From Erythrobacter colymbi (GTDB taxonomy: Bacteria; Pseudomonadota; Alphaproteobacteria; Sphingomonadales; Sphingomonadaceae): a stretch of DNA of 64,000 bases. The stretch's first letter is position 1. Every line of letters starts with the position of its first letter. Position numbers and translations under genes: made by a program. Shown piece by piece: positions 63,119 to 64,000 of the stretch. Below the pieces are notes generated by a model that saw nothing but the letters and a program-made list of their open reading frames with translations, had not been told where the DNA came from and did no database searches. The DNA is taken from contig NZ_MUYK01000006.1 of the NCBI RefSeq assembly GCF_002155685.1, positions 140,231 to 204,230 of the forward strand. The letters are read 5' to 3'.

Positions 63119-63910
63119 TTACCCGAAAACCGCCACGCATTGCAGCCCGTCGAGCACCTGCCGCCCGTCGGCGTCCCACATCCTGAGGCGCTCCGAGGAA
63201 TAGCCCGCGTCGGCGTGCTGGCTGGCGTTCTCGGCGAGATACCAGCCATCGCGCGATCGGCTCTCGGGATCGAGCACGTTGAAAGACCAGTTGATCGAGC
63301 TGATCGGCCCCTGCCGCTGCATCGCCCGCATCGCGCCGGGCGGCATCACGTCGCCCATCAGCACCAGCTTGGAGACCGGATCGAGATCATGCGCCTCGGT
63401 CAGCCGCGCCCAGCGCCGCACGGTCGCGCCGCGGTCCGCGCCCTTGATCTGGCCGTGCCGCAGCTCGAAATTCTTGGCGACGAAGGCGGGCGCGAACTGG
63501 TGGGTGACGACCTCGTTCTCCTCCGGCGCACCGGGCCAGCCTTCGGGCATGCCGGAAGGGTGGACGGCATTCGCCTCGCGACCCTCGCCGAACAGCCAGA
63601 AGGCGCTGAGCGCCACGCGGCCCTCGCACAGGATCTCGCTGCGCAGCTGCGTGACGTTGCGGCCCTGCCGGACGATCTCGGCGCGCAATTCGATCTCCTC
63701 GCCCACCGGCGCGACGAAGGCGACCTGCCCGGCCCGCAGCGGCGGAAGTCCGGGAAAGGCCCGCACCGCCATCGTATAGGCCACCAGGGCCGAGGCGCCG
63801 CCATAGAGCGTGCGGCCCTGCATCCAGTCCGAGGCATGGGCAAGGCGGGCTGGGCCGGGCTGGCCGGTTACGGGTTCGAGCAGGCTGGCGATAGTCATGC
63901 CCCCTGCCAT
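63119..63910 (-). CDS. TesB-like acyl-CoA thioesterase
   Basis: 263 residues. Two hot-dog folds in tandem can be seen. One has GRTLYGGASALVAYTMAVRA followed by LRAGQVAFVAPVGEEIELRA and RQGRNVTQLRSEILCEGRVA. The second contains HDLDPVSKLVLMGDVMPPGA and ISSINWSFNVLDPESRSRDG. This matches TesB-like/acyl-CoA thioesterase family members, which hydrolyse acyl-CoA esters. Start ATG 63910 or ATG 63898 is possible, and neither has a good ribosome site. It converges on glgX with a 4-base gap and no terminator. Confidence 0.82.
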   Translation of the reverse strand: MAGGMTIASLLEPVTGQPGPARLAHASDWMQGRTLYGGASALVAYTMAVRAFPGLPPLRAGQVAFVAPVGEEIELRAEIVRQGRNVTQLRSEILCEGRVALSAFWLFGEGREANAVHPSGMPEGWPGAPEENEVVTHQFAPAFVAKNFELRHGQIKGADRGATVRRWARLTEAHDLDPVSKLVLMGDVMPPGAMRAMQRQGPISSINWSFNVLDPESRSRDGWYLAENASQHADAGYSSERLRMWDADGRQVLDGLQCVAVFG

Positions 63911-64000
63911 GCCGCGCCGGTGGTGGCTCGTCCAGACTGACGTTGCGTAAAGGGGGACCGTCTTTGCGGGCCACCTTCGGTGGCGCAGACCCCCCGCCCC
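63911..64000. other. Right edge, no gene assigned
   Basis: The last 90 bases contain no supported coding start, RNA gene or repeat. A short run GTGGCCCGCAAAGACGG on the minus strand could belong to a gene outside the window or to the thioesterase leader. Confidence 0.4.

Overview
The window is high-GC DNA, densely packed with genes that often overlap by 4 bp (ATGA/GTGA). It looks like a chromosomal segment of an alphaproteobacterium, most likely Sphingomonadales (Erythrobacteraceae-like). The supporting signs are a NepR/EcfG/PhyR general stress response locus with a GGAAC-N16-CGTT promoter, a PhaR-type palindrome at a phasin gene, and intergenic inverted repeats of kinds I associate with sphingomonads. 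This assignment is by inference, since no rRNA or other taxonomic marker is present.

Region 1 (1-23789, + strand) is one long operon for an extracellular contractile injection system (eCIS), a phage-tail-like particle related to Afp/PVC. It is cut at the left edge inside the tail sheath gene. In order it encodes: sheath C-terminus, inner tube, a Cys4 protein, a Pro/Ala-rich protein, a DUF4255 (Afp16/Pvc16-like) terminator, an AAA+ ATPase (Afp15/Pvc15-like), an 86-residue protein, a 1614-residue DUF4157 protein, an Afp7-like tube/baseplate protein, a LysM-like protein, a gpD-like hub, a gpV-like spike, a PAAR-like tip, a gp25-like wedge, two gpJ-like wedges, a gpI-like protein with a probable beta-helix, and a DUF6519 beta-helix protein. 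There are no capsid, terminase, portal, integrase or lysis genes, so this is a particle locus and not a prophage. The DUF4157 giant is the most interesting product: HELAH motif, coiled coil, long amphipathic helical region and a distinct C-terminal domain.

Region 2 (24001-31792) holds housekeeping genes: an atypical fatty acid desaturase overlapping thiD, a secreted Sel1-repeat/trypsin fusion, a small DUF1272 zinc protein, glmM, a DAACS-type symporter with a TTG start, and sodB with a strong terminator.

Region 3 (31909-35784) is the general stress response locus: nepR-ecfG, a CHASE/HisKA_2 histidine kinase and phyR. The nepR/kinase intergenic region reads as an EcfG promoter on both strands. 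A candidate small RNA lies upstream of phyR.

Region 4 (35830-42207) holds a conserved acetyltransferase-like protein, a classical fatty acid desaturase, a GNAT protein, lptG-lptF (LPS export), a DUF427 protein and clpS. Region 5 (42291-46747) has repeat hairpins, tandem terminators, a phasin with a histone-H1-like Lys/Ala/Pro segment under PhaR-like operators, phaC, and an AlaC-like aminotransferase.

Region 6 (46855-49181) is a compact five-gene cassette of unknown role: membrane-anchored LuxR-type HTH, small helical protein, multi-pass membrane protein, short RadC/JAB protein and stand-alone winged helix. A crotonase follows.

Region 7 (50092-63114) is a complete glycogen module: malQ on the minus strand, then glgP-glgB-glgC-glgA-pgm-glgX on the plus strand. 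It covers ADP-glucose synthesis, polymerisation, branching, phosphorolysis, debranching and glucose-phosphate interconversion. A TesB-like thioesterase closes the window.
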